Positions 5,418-5,686 of a stretch of 5,686 nucleotides of DNA are shown piece after piece; the stretch's first letter is position 1, and the number at the start of each line of letters is the position of its first letter. The DNA is from Candidatus Dadabacteria bacterium (GTDB taxonomy: Bacteria > Desulfobacterota_D > UBA1144 > Nemesobacterales > UBA2774), in assembly GCA_030632765.1 (NCBI GenBank), contig DAOVUC010000121.1:1-5686 (forward strand). The letters run 5' to 3'. Below the pieces are notes generated by a model. The model worked only from the letters and a program-made list of their open reading frames with translations, ran no database searches and had not been told where the DNA came from. Made by a program: the position numbers and the translations under genes.

Positions 5418-5451
5418 TGCAACCTTTTTGGTATTCTTGTGTTTATATGAT
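5418..5451 (+). promoter_or_regulatory. Promoter region of the Spy/CpxP-like gene, possibly ECF-type
   Basis: TGCAACC followed by five T residues (5418-5429) resembles the AAC-containing -35 element of extracytoplasmic-function (ECF) sigma factors. TATGAT at 5446-5451 is a fair housekeeping -10 box, but no matching -35 hexamer lies 16-18 nt before it, and the CGTC-type -10 typical of many ECF promoters is absent. A promoter somewhere here is likely because a terminator precedes it; its class is a guess. Confidence 0.22.
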
Positions 5452-5478
5452 CAAAATCAATATACGGAGGCTTTATCA

Positions 5479-5686
5479 ATGAAGAAGTTTATGATATTAC
5501 CGCTTTTATTTGTAATCTTAGTTAGCTTTTCTGCCAACGCTGCTGGCCCGGGCAAAAGAGACTGGCAATGGTGGGACAATGATTCCACAGTAAAAGAGCT
5601 GGGTCTATCTGAAGATCAGTCGGCAAAAACTAAGGAAATCTCATCTAAATTTGAACCCATACTTAAAGAAGCAAATGATAACTATA
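5479..5686 (+). CDS. Spy/CpxP-like periplasmic protein (5' part)
   Basis: Only the first 69 residues fall within the window. Residues 1-21 are a clear Sec signal peptide (MKKFMILPLLFVILVSF, then SANA with cleavage likely after A21 or A22), so the protein is periplasmic. The mature start is rich in Trp (WQWWDND, 29-35), then STVKELGLSEDQSAKTKEI (36-54) carries an LTxxQ-type motif (LSEDQ, 43-47) followed by a charged helix. This is the usual N-terminal pattern of Spy/CpxP/ZraP-type periplasmic chaperones and heavy-metal sensors, which act in envelope or metal stress. The family call is an inference from one motif and the helix pattern, since the second motif lies beyond the window. The start is well supported by GGAGG at 5466-5470, 8 nt before the ATG. 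Upstream lie a terminator and 160 nt without a gene. Confidence 0.8.
   Translation, partial: MKKFMILPLLFVILVSFSANAAGPGKRDWQWWDNDSTVKELGLSEDQSAKTKEISSKFEPILKEANDNY

Overview
The window reads as part of a Gram-negative bacterial chromosome of modest GC content (roughly 40-45% by eye), with AT-rich intergenic gaps and free use of ATA and AGA/AGG codons. The Gram-negative reading rests on envelope genes: an OmpA-like peptidoglycan-binding domain protein, a lipoprotein with a lipobox, and the start of an exported Spy/CpxP-type protein. A well-formed -24/-12 element implies that the host has sigma-54 (RpoN). The lineage cannot be fixed from the window. All convincing genes are on the + strand, and I saw no tRNA, rRNA, CRISPR array, insertion sequence or phage gene. 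No gene-free stretch exceeds about 200 bases.

Layout. Positions 1-105 may be the tail of an upstream gene. Positions 236-1165 encode a GYF_2 plus RDD membrane protein, which has no visible ribosome binding site and a -10-like box almost on its start codon. Positions 1166-1361 hold a candidate activator palindrome and a sigma-54 promoter driving 1362-1904, an inner-membrane-anchored OmpA-domain protein. That unit is closed by a clear hairpin terminator near 1929-1958, so it looks monocistronic and activator-dependent.

From 2085 to 4516 three soluble enzymes lie head to tail with no terminator between them: a class I SAM-dependent methyltransferase, a DJ-1/PfpI-family protein of isonitrile-hydratase type, and an alpha/beta-hydrolase of the haloalkane dehalogenase/OleB group that starts at TTG. 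They may form a small catabolic or detoxification unit, but gaps of 50 and 105 nt make the operon tentative. A 24-codon ORF sits in the second gap.

Positions 4625-5296 encode an uncharacterised lipoprotein with a KWGM motif, preceded by a plausible promoter with an overlapping inverted repeat and followed by a probable terminator. The window ends inside a gene (5479 onward) for a periplasmic protein with a Spy/CpxP-like LTxxQ-type motif.

Nothing here is an obvious novel defence or mobile system. The best leads are the sigma-54-controlled OmpA-domain gene with a non-canonical peptidoglycan pocket and the methyltransferase/DJ-1/hydrolase cluster.
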